Assembly: GCF_002608075.1 (NCBI RefSeq)
Contig: NZ_LAHA01000008.1
Span: 1-64,000 of the forward strand
DNA length: 64,000 nucleotides
DNA from: Nostoc linckia z4
GTDB taxonomy: Bacteria > Cyanobacteriota > Cyanobacteriia > Cyanobacteriales > Nostocaceae
Reading direction: 5' to 3'
This document shows, piece after piece, positions 34,191-43,367 of this stretch (the first letter of the stretch is position 1; every line of letters begins with the position of its first letter). Both the position numbers and the translations under genes were made by a program. The notes under the pieces are model-generated. The model was not told the origin of the DNA and searched no databases. It saw only the letters and a program-made list of their open reading frames with translations.

Positions 34191-37100
34191 TCAAGTTTTG
34201 CGATCGCTGGATGATTTACTGTCCATTTTGAAGAAATAGGGTTGTTTGCTTCCAGAAGGAGGAAGTAAATTCCGATATTCCCAGTGTCCGCGTTTGCCCA
34301 AATCTTGAATAATATTTTCAGCAGTTTTTGTTGCTTGACCACTGGTGCTTTTAATAGCTTTACTGAGGATAGCTTTAGTTTCATTCTGCCAACCGTAGAT
34401 ACTCCAACCAGACTTATCATTTTTAATGAGCAATTCAAGGCACTCGACAGATAATTCTGGCATCGTATCAACAAGTACTGCTAGACGTTCGAGCAGCAAA
34501 AAGTCAGGATCTACTTTGCCAATTAGCTCAAGAATCTGTTTAATCTGTGCAATAGCCCAAGCGTCATCAAATTTCCCAGAACCGAACCACCAGCCAAAAG
34601 CTGCAAGTTCAGTAGCGTAGGAATTAGGTTCAGTAGAATTACGCGCTGTTTCCAAACGCTTCCCCCACAGCAATTGCAGCCAATTTAAGATTTCTGGATC
34701 TATCTCATTTTCTGTCTTCTTAAGACTTCGCCCCACAAATTCGAGAGCATAGCCACGTAACGCATCAGAAGCTAACTCAAAAAACCGCGTTAGTAATCCT
34801 CCTGACTCATCCAAATTCAGCTTCCCACGCCAGTAGAAAGTCATCAAGTGATCGGCAAGACCTTCATCAGTATGTGTCAGTTTTTGTCGTTCAATCAAAG
34901 TGGTATTGATCTGTTCAACTGCATAGCGGTATTCCTCATGTAGTAAATCAAAAGCATTGTTATAAACACCAGAAAAATTAATGTAGCTTTCCCAAGCAGC
35001 AAGTCGCAGATTGCTGAAAGTCTCATCCTGTGGAAATATTTTTCCTATGCTTTGATTTGCCCATAGCGGATCTAGTAAAGCCAGCCAAGGAAACCACTGA
35101 CCATAAACTGAGCGTATTGCTAAAGATGGCTCTATATCTGGGTTAAGATGTTCATCAAGTACCTGCCGTACTTCTGGCATTTCATCAAAACCTCGTTGCA
35201 AATGCTCTGCACTCTCAGGTATTTGCTCAAAGTGGCGACGAATCCAGAGGGCATAGCGAACAACTGTGTGCATTGCTTCCCCGCGAACAGTATTAATTGC
35301 CAGTTCACTATAACTATTATTTGAGCTATGGTACTCCATTTCTCTTTCTAGCGTGGGGTCTGGATGTTGAGTTAAAAGTCTGAGGATGTTCCAAACCCGA
35401 TCGCGAAAATTAAACTGAATTGCTATTGTATCAAGGTTCAGTCCGACTCCAAGCAAGTCTACCACTGTTCGGCAAGGTTCGAGCCAATTGCTGCTGGGTT
35501 CGTTATAAATTGTCTGAGATTTCTTCAATTCTTCAGATTTCTCTGCTAACCAATTGCAGAGACTTAGAACAGATATCCAATCAAATTCTCTTATTTCTTG
35601 CTGTTGTGTTGATTGATTATTTAAAGCTTGACGCAAACCTCTAAGCAAATTTGATATATATCTTGCGTGTAGACCTTGGAATTGAGCGGCTCCCTGTGCA
35701 TAACGTTCAGGACTTTTTTCAACCAGTCTTGTCAGAGCAGATCCTAGCCCTGAGCGTGATGGTTCTTCAAAGGGATCTGTAGAATTTGGCTCCCATGTTC
35801 TAAGAAAGGCAACTAGCTCCTCAATACTCATAGATTCTAATTCTGAGTCAGTTTTTGGACTTCCAACACCTGAGACTCTAACCTGACCTACACCTCCAGA
35901 AACAATATCTGAAAGTTCAATCTCCTTGCCAAATTTATTGACTAAATCATCATAGCGTTCACGCCAATATGTTGAAAGACTATCTTTTATTATTGTCAGT
36001 TTATGCCACTGCCAATATTTTACCCATTCAGCTTTTCTCTCTTGATCTTCTTCCCAATTCAAGTCCAGTTCAGGATTTTCAATCCAACTTAGAATTTGCG
36101 CTTGTTTTTCTACAGAAAGTTGAGCAAAATTATCTTTGAGTAAGTGTGCATACTCATAATCTTCGTAAGAACTAGTATCTGTAAAACGCTTAGAGTCAAC
36201 AACTTTTTCTATCAGCAAATTTGGGTCTACATCTTGATACTCACGAATCAGGTAAAGTGCGATGCGATGAAAAATTCGCCAGCGTCGCTCCTCCAACTTC
36301 TGCACAATATTTCGGATTTTCGTCCGATCCGATTCTAATATCTGTTTTGCTGTATCCCTTACTGTTTCTACTAAAATTTCTCTAACATCGTAAGGAGGGT
36401 GATTTCGATGATGCTCCTCAATTGCATATCGCCAGATACGTGAGTAATCCTCCAAGATAGGCGAATTATTCTGCTTTTCCTCAGTTTCTGCATTACGTCT
36501 AGAGAACTTAATCGCATTATTAAGCAGAATAATTAGCATAATTAACGCTTCTTCACCCGTTATCTTTACTAATTCTGGCACTAAGGTTTTTAAAATTCTT
36601 CGATAATGCGAATTATTAAAACGTATTCTTGGCTTGGGTGAGGAAAGGTAAACATTATTATCATTATTGTCCCCATTGTTCAAACTAGAATCTGGCATAA
36701 CAGCAAGTAATGTTTTGGCCAGTTCTAGTGCCTTTTTAATCTTACCACCTTGAGCAAGATGTACTATGAGGGCAGCAACTTTCTCTGGAAGTAGAGAGGA
36801 TGAGTATAGTGATTTAATCCAAGTTTTAACTTTAGGAACTAATTGCACTGCTTCTTCTAATGCCATCTCAAGTGCAGCATCAACAAAATCTTCATGGACA
36901 CGGGGATTGTTGCTTTCTATCTGCCGTGCAATTTCTAGAACCTCTTTCGGCTTGTGTTTAGCCATTCGCGCTAGATAGCGAGACTGAGGCCACATAGGAA
37001 AGCTGACAGTGCCTTGACTAACATCCTCAATCATTTGCGGAGGATTCTTGAAAAACCCTTTATCCTTTAACAGTTTAATCCACTCTGGATTTTGTAGACG

Positions 37101-37859
37101 ATTGAAAAAGTAACTAAAATGCTGTGGGTGAATCAGGAATCCTATAACTTTCTCTATCTGCTGAGGATTGTCTTCTTGTAAGATTTCATCAAGTTTATCT
37201 ACAGTAGTGTAGAAATTTTGAGCAAATGTAGCGAGAAATGACTCAAATAACTCAAATTGATGACGGATTTTCAGATCATCAGGATCTAATTTAGGTTTGC
37301 CGCTATCATGTGTTTCATGTGTTTGTTCCATAAACCACTCTGTTATTTCCCAGTAGTGATTGACTATAGGTTCTAATATATTCAGGTCAAGTTTATTTTC
37401 AGAAATACATAATTCAAAAAAGAGAAAGGTTCTTTTTTTATTGTTGTATCTTACTGCTTTATGTTTTTTTATAAGTTGCTGTATTTTACTAAATATTTGA
37501 AAATTAATAGTAATCTCTTCACTCTCTAAAGGTATTTCATCTAAACCAAAGCCATTACTCTCCCAAATATCTGCTAGGTTTTCAACTTCATCTTTATATT
37601 CAAGTCTTTCACTTATTTTAGGAATAGAATCAGGCAATCTATTACGAATTTCACGAACAGCATGAGATATAAATCTTAATCTACCAGGAATTGGGATTCC
37701 AAAAGTTAAGCAAACTGCACCTTCATACAAATTTGCTAGAGAGCTACTATTTTGATTCAGCCAGGAGAGTATTTTCCTACGGGTCGTTGTCCAGTCCGCT
37801 GGAGATACTTGAGGTAAATCAGATGAGGTAGGGTGTAGATTTTGACTATTTAGTTCCAC
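34191..37859 (-). CDS. Very large helical-repeat protein of unknown function
   Basis: 1222 residues, no membrane helix and no P-loop found. The N-terminal region (about 20-75: LANLYEGAVCLTFGIPIPGRLRFISHAVREIRNRLP) looks like a small helical module that I have seen in front of other large conflict-associated proteins. Residues about 255-410 (YFFNRLQNPEWIKLLKDKGFF, FPMWPQSRYLARMAKHKPKEVLEIA, KKALELAKTLLAVM) form HEAT/ARM-like helical pairs, and the rest also appears solenoid-like. The family is unnamed to me. It is divergent from the MrfA-like helicase gene (237-bp gap) and next to a VapBC-type pair. A scaffold or sensor role in defence is possible but unproven. The reading frame is intact. Confidence 0.75.
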   Translation of the reverse strand: MELNSQNLHPTSSDLPQVSPADWTTTRRKILSWLNQNSSSLANLYEGAVCLTFGIPIPGRLRFISHAVREIRNRLPDSIPKISERLEYKDEVENLADIWESNGFGLDEIPLESEEITINFQIFSKIQQLIKKHKAVRYNNKKRTFLFFELCISENKLDLNILEPIVNHYWEITEWFMEQTHETHDSGKPKLDPDDLKIRHQFELFESFLATFAQNFYTTVDKLDEILQEDNPQQIEKVIGFLIHPQHFSYFFNRLQNPEWIKLLKDKGFFKNPPQMIEDVSQGTVSFPMWPQSRYLARMAKHKPKEVLEIARQIESNNPRVHEDFVDAALEMALEEAVQLVPKVKTWIKSLYSSSLLPEKVAALIVHLAQGGKIKKALELAKTLLAVMPDSSLNNGDNNDNNVYLSSPKPRIRFNNSHYRRILKTLVPELVKITGEEALIMLIILLNNAIKFSRRNAETEEKQNNSPILEDYSRIWRYAIEEHHRNHPPYDVREILVETVRDTAKQILESDRTKIRNIVQKLEERRWRIFHRIALYLIREYQDVDPNLLIEKVVDSKRFTDTSSYEDYEYAHLLKDNFAQLSVEKQAQILSWIENPELDLNWEEDQERKAEWVKYWQWHKLTIIKDSLSTYWRERYDDLVNKFGKEIELSDIVSGGVGQVRVSGVGSPKTDSELESMSIEELVAFLRTWEPNSTDPFEEPSRSGLGSALTRLVEKSPERYAQGAAQFQGLHARYISNLLRGLRQALNNQSTQQQEIREFDWISVLSLCNWLAEKSEELKKSQTIYNEPSSNWLEPCRTVVDLLGVGLNLDTIAIQFNFRDRVWNILRLLTQHPDPTLEREMEYHSSNNSYSELAINTVRGEAMHTVVRYALWIRRHFEQIPESAEHLQRGFDEMPEVRQVLDEHLNPDIEPSLAIRSVYGQWFPWLALLDPLWANQSIGKIFPQDETFSNLRLAAWESYINFSGVYNNAFDLLHEEYRYAVEQINTTLIERQKLTHTDEGLADHLMTFYWRGKLNLDESGGLLTRFFELASDALRGYALEFVGRSLKKTENEIDPEILNWLQLLWGKRLETARNSTEPNSYATELAAFGWWFGSGKFDDAWAIAQIKQILELIGKVDPDFLLLERLAVLVDTMPELSVECLELLIKNDKSGWSIYGWQNETKAILSKAIKSTSGQATKTAENIIQDLGKRGHWEYRNLLPPSGSKQPYFFKMDSKSSSDRKT

Positions 37860-38050
37860 AACTTCTTCGCTAATACGCTAATAATTGACCTAAACGTTGA
37901 TTTTTTCAAACTATTATACTGTATAGTCGCTAACTGACTTGATGATAGAAAGCATTTGCTAAAGAACTTACCCATCTTAGTTTCAGTCTTAGCGTATAAA
38001 AGACATTTTTGGGCAGGTTGACTCTACTACTTATCCTAATTTAGTCTCAC

Positions 38051-38070
38051 TCCCCCATTGGGGGATTTTT
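38051..38070. terminator. Hairpin with T-run ahead of the MrfA-like gene
   Basis: TCCCCC, ATTG and GGGGGA, then TTTTTT (38051-38070). This is a textbook intrinsic-terminator shape on the + strand, only 27 bp before the ATG at 38097. It may act as a leader attenuator or isolate the gene from upstream transcription. Confidence 0.6.
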
Positions 38071-38096
38071 TAGGGCAATGAGCGAAAAACACCGCC

Positions 38097-40685
38097 ATGA
38101 ACACGCCCAATTATAGTGCCTTACTACAAAGCTTTTGGACACCACCTAGCACACCCATTCCAGAAAATTCCAACTCAAATAACCATCCTACTGAACCAAC
38201 AAATATTGCTGAATTTCTAGGTGAAGATTTACTCTGGCAACAGACTATCCCTGCCAAAGAACCTAATCTGAAAAATATCCCTAATGACCTACCAAATAAA
38301 TTAATTAAAGCACTGCAATCATTAGGAATCACCCAACTTTACTCTCACCAACTTCAAGCCTTACAAGCAATTAGACAAGGTAAAAGTTTAATCCTCACCT
38401 CTCCCACAGCCAGTGGCAAAACTCTCAGTACATACCCCGCCATTCTGGAAGGTTGTATCAATGAAGAACATCGAGCATTAGCATTTTATGGACTACGAGC
38501 CTTAGCACTAGACCAGTTCCACAAAATCTCTGAACTACTCTCTACCATACCAACACAATCCAGACCTATACTGGCAATGATCACTGGAGATGTCAAATCA
38601 GAAAAACGAGAACAAATCCTCAAGAGTGAACCGCATATATTAGGTGTCACACCAGAATTAATCCACTTTCAACTCAAGCAAGCCTGGAAATCCGCGCATT
38701 GGGCAAACTTTTATCAGCGATTGCGCTATATACTGCTTGACGAAGCTCACACCCTTTCAGGTAGCTATGGCGCAAATATGTCCTGGCTGATTCGTCGCAT
38801 TAAACTAGCAGTAGATCATTACGGTGGTGACTCTAAGAAACTACAATTTATCTTTCTGAGTGCCACTTGTGGTAATCCTAAACAACTGGCTCTGAAAATC
38901 TCTGGTTTGAAACCAACTAAACTCAACCCCAAACCCCTAATTTGGATTCGTAAAAGTGGAGCAGCTTCACCATCTAGACAAATAATTATCACTCAGCCCA
39001 GTTACAATCTGACTGCTGATACCGCTCAGATTATTCAATTTTTGCTCAATCAAGGTAAGTCAGGTATCGCCTTTTGTAACTCCCGTCGCAGCGTGCGGGA
39101 ACTAACAGAATTACTCAAATCAAACCAAGTAGCTGCATTCTACAGTGGCATTACTTCTGAGCGCCGGGCAGAAGTAGTAGACCAACTCCAGTCTGGTACG
39201 ATCAAGTGGATTATTGCCACAGAAGCATTAGAAGCCGGAATTGACCTACCAGAATTAGAATGTTGCATTTTGCGTGGCTGGCCTGGTTCCAAAATGGCAT
39301 ACCAGCAACGCAGTGGCCGCGCCGGACGTTCTCAGTCTGGACTGACAGTGCTGCTTCCCAATGCTCTCAATCCCATAGACTGCTATGTAGCAGAACATCC
39401 AGAAATGCTGGTATCGCCAGAAGCTGAGGAAGTATTCTTTAATGACGAATATCCCATCTTTGCTGCTAAACATTTGATGTGTGCAGCAGCAGAAACTGGT
39501 ATTCCTACTAATAAAATAAAGCACTACTTTGGCACAGCCGCTCTAGAGGTAGCAAAACTCCTGTTAGCCCAAGGGCATTTAAATAAAGGTCGTAATGGAC
39601 TGTGGGCAAAGGGTTATCCCCATAAAGATGTTAACTTCCGGGGTGGCTTATCCCAAACTACCATCAAGCTAGTAGATGCAGAATCTGGCGAAGAACTAGA
39701 GGAAATCTCAGAGGATATTGCTCACCGAGAAGTCCATCCCCAAGCCATCTACAAACGACAAGATGCCAATGGACGAATGCTGACTTATCAGTGCATCTCC
39801 CTTGACTTGGACAGCAAGCAAGCAATATTAAAACAGACAGCAGATAGCCCACTGTTTACAGTTGCAGTTACAGAATCAGAAACCAGTAGCCTAACAGTGC
39901 TGACAGATCCGGTGAAGTTACCATTGCTGTTTTCTCAAGTCAGTGAAGTTGATGACTGTCAAGAATACTTAATCCTGGAACTTAGTTTTGGTGAGGTTAA
40001 GCACATTACCAGTGGTTACAGTTTAATGACCCAAATCTATGAGCAGACTTGCCTGAACAAGCGGTGTCTTAACTACAAAGAGCCGCTACCTAAAGAACGT
40101 CGTTGTCCACTTTGTAGCAAACTCACACGCAAAGCTGTAATTGTGAAAACCCTGTCAGAAGAAAAGTTTGAGCAGCCTTTCCGTACTCAATTTTCAGCAC
40201 CAATGGTCAAAGTAGCAATTAACTCAAGTGCGCGGGAATACCTCCAGGATTTTGCCAAGGAATCTAGAACCAATTTAACCCGCAGTGGAGAACCGATTCC
40301 ACCAGGCTATCAACAGCTATGGGAATATTCCAGTACCTTGATTGCTATCCACAGCTTTGGGCATCAAATTATGAGAGCGTTACAGCTGGTGGCTAGAATT
40401 GACCCAAAACAGGTGAATTTTACAGTAGTGAAGGAGTTAGGGGAAAATAACAATTACACAGGCTATTTCTATGATACCAGTGATGGTGGTAATGGTGCGG
40501 CTGAAGCTGTGTTTAAGCATCTGCCAAAACTTGCTGGTGCTGCTAGAGCGATCGCACAGGATTGCAACTGCGATACTGGCTGTGCCAAGTGCCTAATTCA
40601 ACATGGTTGCCCTGATGGTAACACTGCTTTATTGAAGCAAATGGGATTACTGTTGTTAGATGCGATCGCTTCCGACAAAACTTAG
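38097..40685 (+). CDS. MrfA/YprA-like DEAH helicase with DUF1998 zinc domain
   Basis: 862 residues. SF2 motifs: Q-like region ITQLYSHQLQALQ, motif I TSPTASGKT (about 101-109), Ia LRALALDQ, motif II LLDEAHTL (about 214-221), motif III LSATCGNP, motif IV GIAFCNSRR, motif V ATEALEAGIDLP and motif VI QRSGRAGRS. The C-terminal region has a Cys cluster (CLNKRC...RRCPLC) and the DUF1998 signature CNCDTGCAKCLIQHGC with four zinc-binding Cys. This matches MrfA (YprA), a 3'-5' helicase involved in repair of mitomycin-type damage in Bacillus. It also resembles helicases of DISARM/Druantia systems, but none of their partner genes is adjacent. Starts at ATG 38097. Confidence 0.9.
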   Translation: MNTPNYSALLQSFWTPPSTPIPENSNSNNHPTEPTNIAEFLGEDLLWQQTIPAKEPNLKNIPNDLPNKLIKALQSLGITQLYSHQLQALQAIRQGKSLILTSPTASGKTLSTYPAILEGCINEEHRALAFYGLRALALDQFHKISELLSTIPTQSRPILAMITGDVKSEKREQILKSEPHILGVTPELIHFQLKQAWKSAHWANFYQRLRYILLDEAHTLSGSYGANMSWLIRRIKLAVDHYGGDSKKLQFIFLSATCGNPKQLALKISGLKPTKLNPKPLIWIRKSGAASPSRQIIITQPSYNLTADTAQIIQFLLNQGKSGIAFCNSRRSVRELTELLKSNQVAAFYSGITSERRAEVVDQLQSGTIKWIIATEALEAGIDLPELECCILRGWPGSKMAYQQRSGRAGRSQSGLTVLLPNALNPIDCYVAEHPEMLVSPEAEEVFFNDEYPIFAAKHLMCAAAETGIPTNKIKHYFGTAALEVAKLLLAQGHLNKGRNGLWAKGYPHKDVNFRGGLSQTTIKLVDAESGEELEEISEDIAHREVHPQAIYKRQDANGRMLTYQCISLDLDSKQAILKQTADSPLFTVAVTESETSSLTVLTDPVKLPLLFSQVSEVDDCQEYLILELSFGEVKHITSGYSLMTQIYEQTCLNKRCLNYKEPLPKERRCPLCSKLTRKAVIVKTLSEEKFEQPFRTQFSAPMVKVAINSSAREYLQDFAKESRTNLTRSGEPIPPGYQQLWEYSSTLIAIHSFGHQIMRALQLVARIDPKQVNFTVVKELGENNNYTGYFYDTSDGGNGAAEAVFKHLPKLAGAARAIAQDCNCDTGCAKCLIQHGCPDGNTALLKQMGLLLLDAIASDKT

Positions 40686-40782
40686 CCCATCGCTACACCT
40701 GATGTTTGACACAAGCATCGTCGTAGACATCGCTCAACTTCCAGATTTTATTGTTCCAGATACTCAATCACTGCCTCCAAGT

Positions 40783-40816
40783 CTGCGATGCCTGCGGCGG
40801 GCTACGCCTACGCTCG
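40783..40816. repeat. GCGATGCCTGCGG-type palindromic repeat
   Basis: TGCGATGCCTGCGGCGGG, then CTACGCCTACGCTCG. It overlaps the 3' end of the small hypothetical gene at 40808-41116, whose last codons (RFNRA) come from it. Matches copies at 34083 and 18154. Confidence 0.65.
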
Positions 40817-41116
40817 ATTAAATCGATTCAGCATTGCTTCTGCTACTTCTGGTTGGGCGTTGACAGTCGGTAGTTTTTCTCTTACCACACCTTTGAGTGC
40901 TTCTAGCCACAGCGACAAATTTGTATGTCGAACTGCTGTCAACAATCCCATATTGGTGAGAACAGACAAGTGAAACCCAAGTTGGTCTTGTCCACCATAA
41001 CCCAAATATCCGTTACTAAGTTCCAACTTTTCTGGAGTAAATTCAAAATACTGCTCAGAAGTAATACCAGCAGATTCTAGTTTGGGTTGTGGTAATGGAG
41101 GTTGGGATTGAGTCAT
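40808..41116 (-). CDS. Hypothetical protein, cyanobacterial type
   Basis: 102 residues. A Pro/Gln-rich start (MTQSQPPLPQPKLESAG) is followed by FTPEKLELSNGYLGYGGQDQLGFHLSVLTNMGLLTAVRHTNLSLWLEALK. I have an impression of many cyanobacterial relatives with the phrase EKLEL.xGYLGYGGQD, but no family name or function. It lies 6 bp downstream of another small gene in the same direction, so the two form a pair. The last codons run into a palindromic repeat. Confidence 0.6.
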   Translation of the reverse strand: MTQSQPPLPQPKLESAGITSEQYFEFTPEKLELSNGYLGYGGQDQLGFHLSVLTNMGLLTAVRHTNLSLWLEALKGVVREKLPTVNAQPEVAEAMLNRFNRA

Positions 41117-41122
41117 TATCAG

Positions 41123-41485
41123 TTAGGATTGTTGTACAGTAGGTAATTTTGACATTTGCAAAACACTGTCTGACCAAATAGCAAGTTCTTGAATAATCTG
41201 GTTTTTAGCTTCTGTGTTATTCCAAGCTTGTTCCCAGTTAAACAGCCAGCGTGTGAGAAACCTTCCTAAGTTTGCTAACTCAAAAGCATTGTCAATATCT
41301 ATATCTGGGGCTATCCACTCAAGAAAATACATAGTCTCTCTAATCAGGCTTTTGACCACATCCTCATGCGTAGAGTCACTGAAAAGTTGACTTATCCGTG
41401 CTAGATTAGTTGCCAATTTTTCCAATCTAACAGGGATACTATCTTGCACAAAGGTTTCTTGCTCATAAGTTAAGCCACTATTCAT
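41123..41485 (-). CDS. Hypothetical helical protein paired with the 40808 gene
   Basis: 120 residues, all helical (VRLEKLATNLARISQLF, EDVVKSLIRETMYFLEWIAPDIDIDNAFELANLGRFLTRWLFNWEQAW). Only six bases separate it from the next gene, so they are probably co-transcribed. The size and helical nature fit a small partner protein; no known domain was recognised. ATG 41485 is a plain start. Confidence 0.6.
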   Translation of the reverse strand: MNSGLTYEQETFVQDSIPVRLEKLATNLARISQLFSDSTHEDVVKSLIRETMYFLEWIAPDIDIDNAFELANLGRFLTRWLFNWEQAWNNTEAKNQIIQELAIWSDSVLQMSKLPTVQQS

Positions 41486-41583
41486 CCCAGAAACTCCATA
41501 AGAATTTGGGACACAATTTGTTTAATCTTAACGTCCATAATTTTCATTGAACAATTAATGTTTTAATAAGATATGCGTTAGCC

Positions 41584-41690
41584 GTACTCCGCAGGAGTTG
41601 CAAGCTACGCGGAGCGTCTCCAAGAGTTGGCTTTGGCGTACCCTTACTCAAAAGCTTGCTACGCGTAGCGTCTCTAAGAGTTGCCATCGC
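41584..41690. repeat. Two copies of the GTACyCC...GCAAGCTACGCG repeat
   Basis: Copy 1 begins at 41584 (GTACTCCGCAGGAGTTGCAA, then GCTACGCGGAGCGTCTC). Copy 2 begins at 41638 (GTACCCTTACTC, AAAGCTTGCTACGCGTAGCG, TCTC). Each can form a hairpin and they are related to the in-gene copies at 17417-17497 and the copy at 59910. Confidence 0.75.
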
Positions 41691-41757
41691 TTGCAGCTTA
41701 ATTTTACAGGTATCTAGAATTAGCGCGATGTCTACAACGGGCGTAGCTGAAGCACTC

Positions 41758-41890
41758 CCACACTTGACCCGGATTTCTCACGCATAGTGTAGGCAGAGGA
41801 GTGTGGGGAGTGTGGGGGGTAAGACTTCTTCCCCATCCTCCCACACCTCCCACACCTCTTGGATTTCTCACTTGTGAGAAATCCAGGTTG
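41758..41890. repeat. Long inverted-repeat unit before the ParD/RelE-type pair
   Basis: GAGTGTGGGGAGTGTGGG-type words (near 41799-41817) face CCTCCCACACCTCCCACAC (near 41836-41855). GGATTTCTCAC occurs at 41770 and again inside a palindrome (GGATTTCTCAC, TT, GTGAGAAATCC; 41861-41884). The whole can fold as one hairpin. No gene lies in 41486-41984. Confidence 0.65.
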
Positions 41891-41984
41891 AGCAGTCCGC
41901 TTTACCCAATCTATGAGGTGCCGCAGCTACGCCCAGAGCAGGCATCGCTATAATAAAACCAGTATCACGCTCGGAAAACTCACA

Positions 41985-42239
41985 ATGTCCATTACACTTG
42001 ATCTGCCACCGAAAGTTGAGGCACTGTTGCGACAGCGTGCTGAAAGTACTGGACAAGATATTTCGCAAATGGCGCTAGCGGTGCTGACTTTAGGACTGAG
42101 TTTGGACGATCAAGATTTTTTTGAGGCTTTAAAGGGAATCCAACGTGGGCTTGATGATTTTGAGCAAGGACAATTTTCGAGTTTAGAGGACTTCATTGCT
42201 GAACAAAATCAGAAATATGGATTGTCTCTTGAAGCATGA
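41985..42239 (+). CDS. Antitoxin of a ParE/RelE-type system
   Basis: 84 residues from ATG 41985 (MSITLDLPPKVEALLRQRAESTGQ), chosen because the N-terminal strand and helices match ribbon-helix-helix-like antitoxins; the frame is open upstream to 41913 but through repeat DNA. The C-terminal half (FEALKGIQRGLDDFEQGQFSSLEDFIAEQNQKYGL) is acidic, a probable toxin-binding tail. Its stop overlaps the toxin start by 4 bp (ATGA). It should repress its own promoter, likely in 41890-41984. Confidence 0.8.
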   Translation: MSITLDLPPKVEALLRQRAESTGQDISQMALAVLTLGLSLDDQDFFEALKGIQRGLDDFEQGQFSSLEDFIAEQNQKYGLSLEA

Positions 42240-42574
42240 CGTACCGCATTGATTTCTCTAGCATTGCGAAAGCCGAAGCGGATGCCGCATTCTTAAGTTT
42301 TTCTCAGTTTACCACAGATGAACGCGCCCAACTCTGGTATCAAGGGCTGATTAAAGCAATCGTCTCTCTGCAAGAAATGCCTCGGCGCTGTCCAATCGCT
42401 CGAGAGGATGCCTTCTTTAGTCAAGAAATTCGTCAGCTTCTTTACGGGCAAGGAAAACAAACCTATCGTATTCTATTTACGGTTCTTGAAGATCAGCCTG
42501 TTCCAACGGTGAGAATTCTCCATATTCGTCATGGCGCACAGAAGACAATTGGTGAGCCGGAAGTAGAGGATTGA
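42236..42574 (+). CDS. RelE/ParE-family toxin
   Basis: 112 residues starting MTYRIDFSSIAKAEADAAF. Features of the RelE/ParE fold: an N-terminal strand-helix hairpin, GLIKAIVSLQEMPRRCPIARE (the typical LxxxPxRCP region), IRQLLYGQGKQTYRILFTVLED and RILHIRHGAQK at the end. The xRIxxLRHGxR-like ending is characteristic of plasmid-borne ParE/RelE toxins of cyanobacteria. Coupled to the antitoxin by the 4-bp overlap. It probably serves in plasmid maintenance; gyrase or ribosome targeting cannot be told apart here. Confidence 0.88.
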   Translation: MTYRIDFSSIAKAEADAAFLSFSQFTTDERAQLWYQGLIKAIVSLQEMPRRCPIAREDAFFSQEIRQLLYGQGKQTYRILFTVLEDQPVPTVRILHIRHGAQKTIGEPEVED

Positions 42575-42666
42575 TTGTATTGACAGCTAATTCTTGTATC
42601 TTGGCTGTACGTATAATTAATTTGCAGCTTACCGCTGCATTGGAGAGATGTTATGTTCTCTCCACC

Positions 42667-43323
42667 ATGCCAGTAATTAATCTTGCCGATATTCAACAAA
42701 TTACTAAAACACAGCAACAACTCCTATTACCCAGTCAAAAATATCATCCAAATCGCTCTGCCTTTGACTCTATAGTTGCAGATAACTTTTCTTTGGTGAT
42801 GAGACAACTATTTTTAGGACTGACTGTAGAACCTTTATTAAATGCCTATCCTCAAATTGCTCAGTGGATTTCTCAAATACAGGAACTTGCACCGGAAATT
42901 TTTAAATCTCGGAAAAAGTTATTAGTCGATAATCCAGTTATCGCACCTCTTGTAATTAATGACGATAAGCACTTTATTCAAGTATTAACAAATATAGCAT
43001 TTAAACAAGGTATTCCCAGGCTTTATGAATGGGCTATACGCCATCCATATTTAAGCTGGCAAGACCGGGTAAAGTTGTGGACTACGGCTAGACAATACTC
43101 AGTTACTCCTAACCAAATACAACTCGTAGTTTTAGCATTACATCCTGTTAAACCAGCCCAAAGATTAGATATACGCTGGAATAAAAAGGATCAGATGCAG
43201 ACTGAAAAATGGTTAATTAAACTACTGACTCAATCTCCAGATAACAAATCACAATCAAACATAGTCATTCCTGAGTTATCGTCAATGGTCAATTTAGAAG
43301 CTATTCCAGAAGTCAAGATTTAA
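42667..43323 (+). CDS. Hypothetical protein upstream of the split methylase
   Basis: 218 residues from ATG 42667 (MPVINLADIQQITKTQQQ). The frame is open to 42571 but that region overlaps the toxin end and has no typical start. Mostly helical, with FSLVMRQLFLGLTVEPLLNAYPQIAQWI and IPRLYEWAIRHPYLSWQDRVKLWTTARQYS. No domain recognised. It stands 45 bp ahead of the first methylase part, with an intervening GAGGCTAATGCCTC hairpin, so it may share its operon. Confidence 0.6.
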   Translation: MPVINLADIQQITKTQQQLLLPSQKYHPNRSAFDSIVADNFSLVMRQLFLGLTVEPLLNAYPQIAQWISQIQELAPEIFKSRKKLLVDNPVIAPLVINDDKHFIQVLTNIAFKQGIPRLYEWAIRHPYLSWQDRVKLWTTARQYSVTPNQIQLVVLALHPVKPAQRLDIRWNKKDQMQTEKWLIKLLTQSPDNKSQSNIVIPELSSMVNLEAIPEVKI

Positions 43324-43367
43324 GAGGCTAATGCCTCTGCCATTGGCGTTTATTACAGATAACACCA

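Noticed and set aside
41758..41890. CRISPR-like repeat array
   Set aside because: The repeats are inverted and uneven with no regular spacers.
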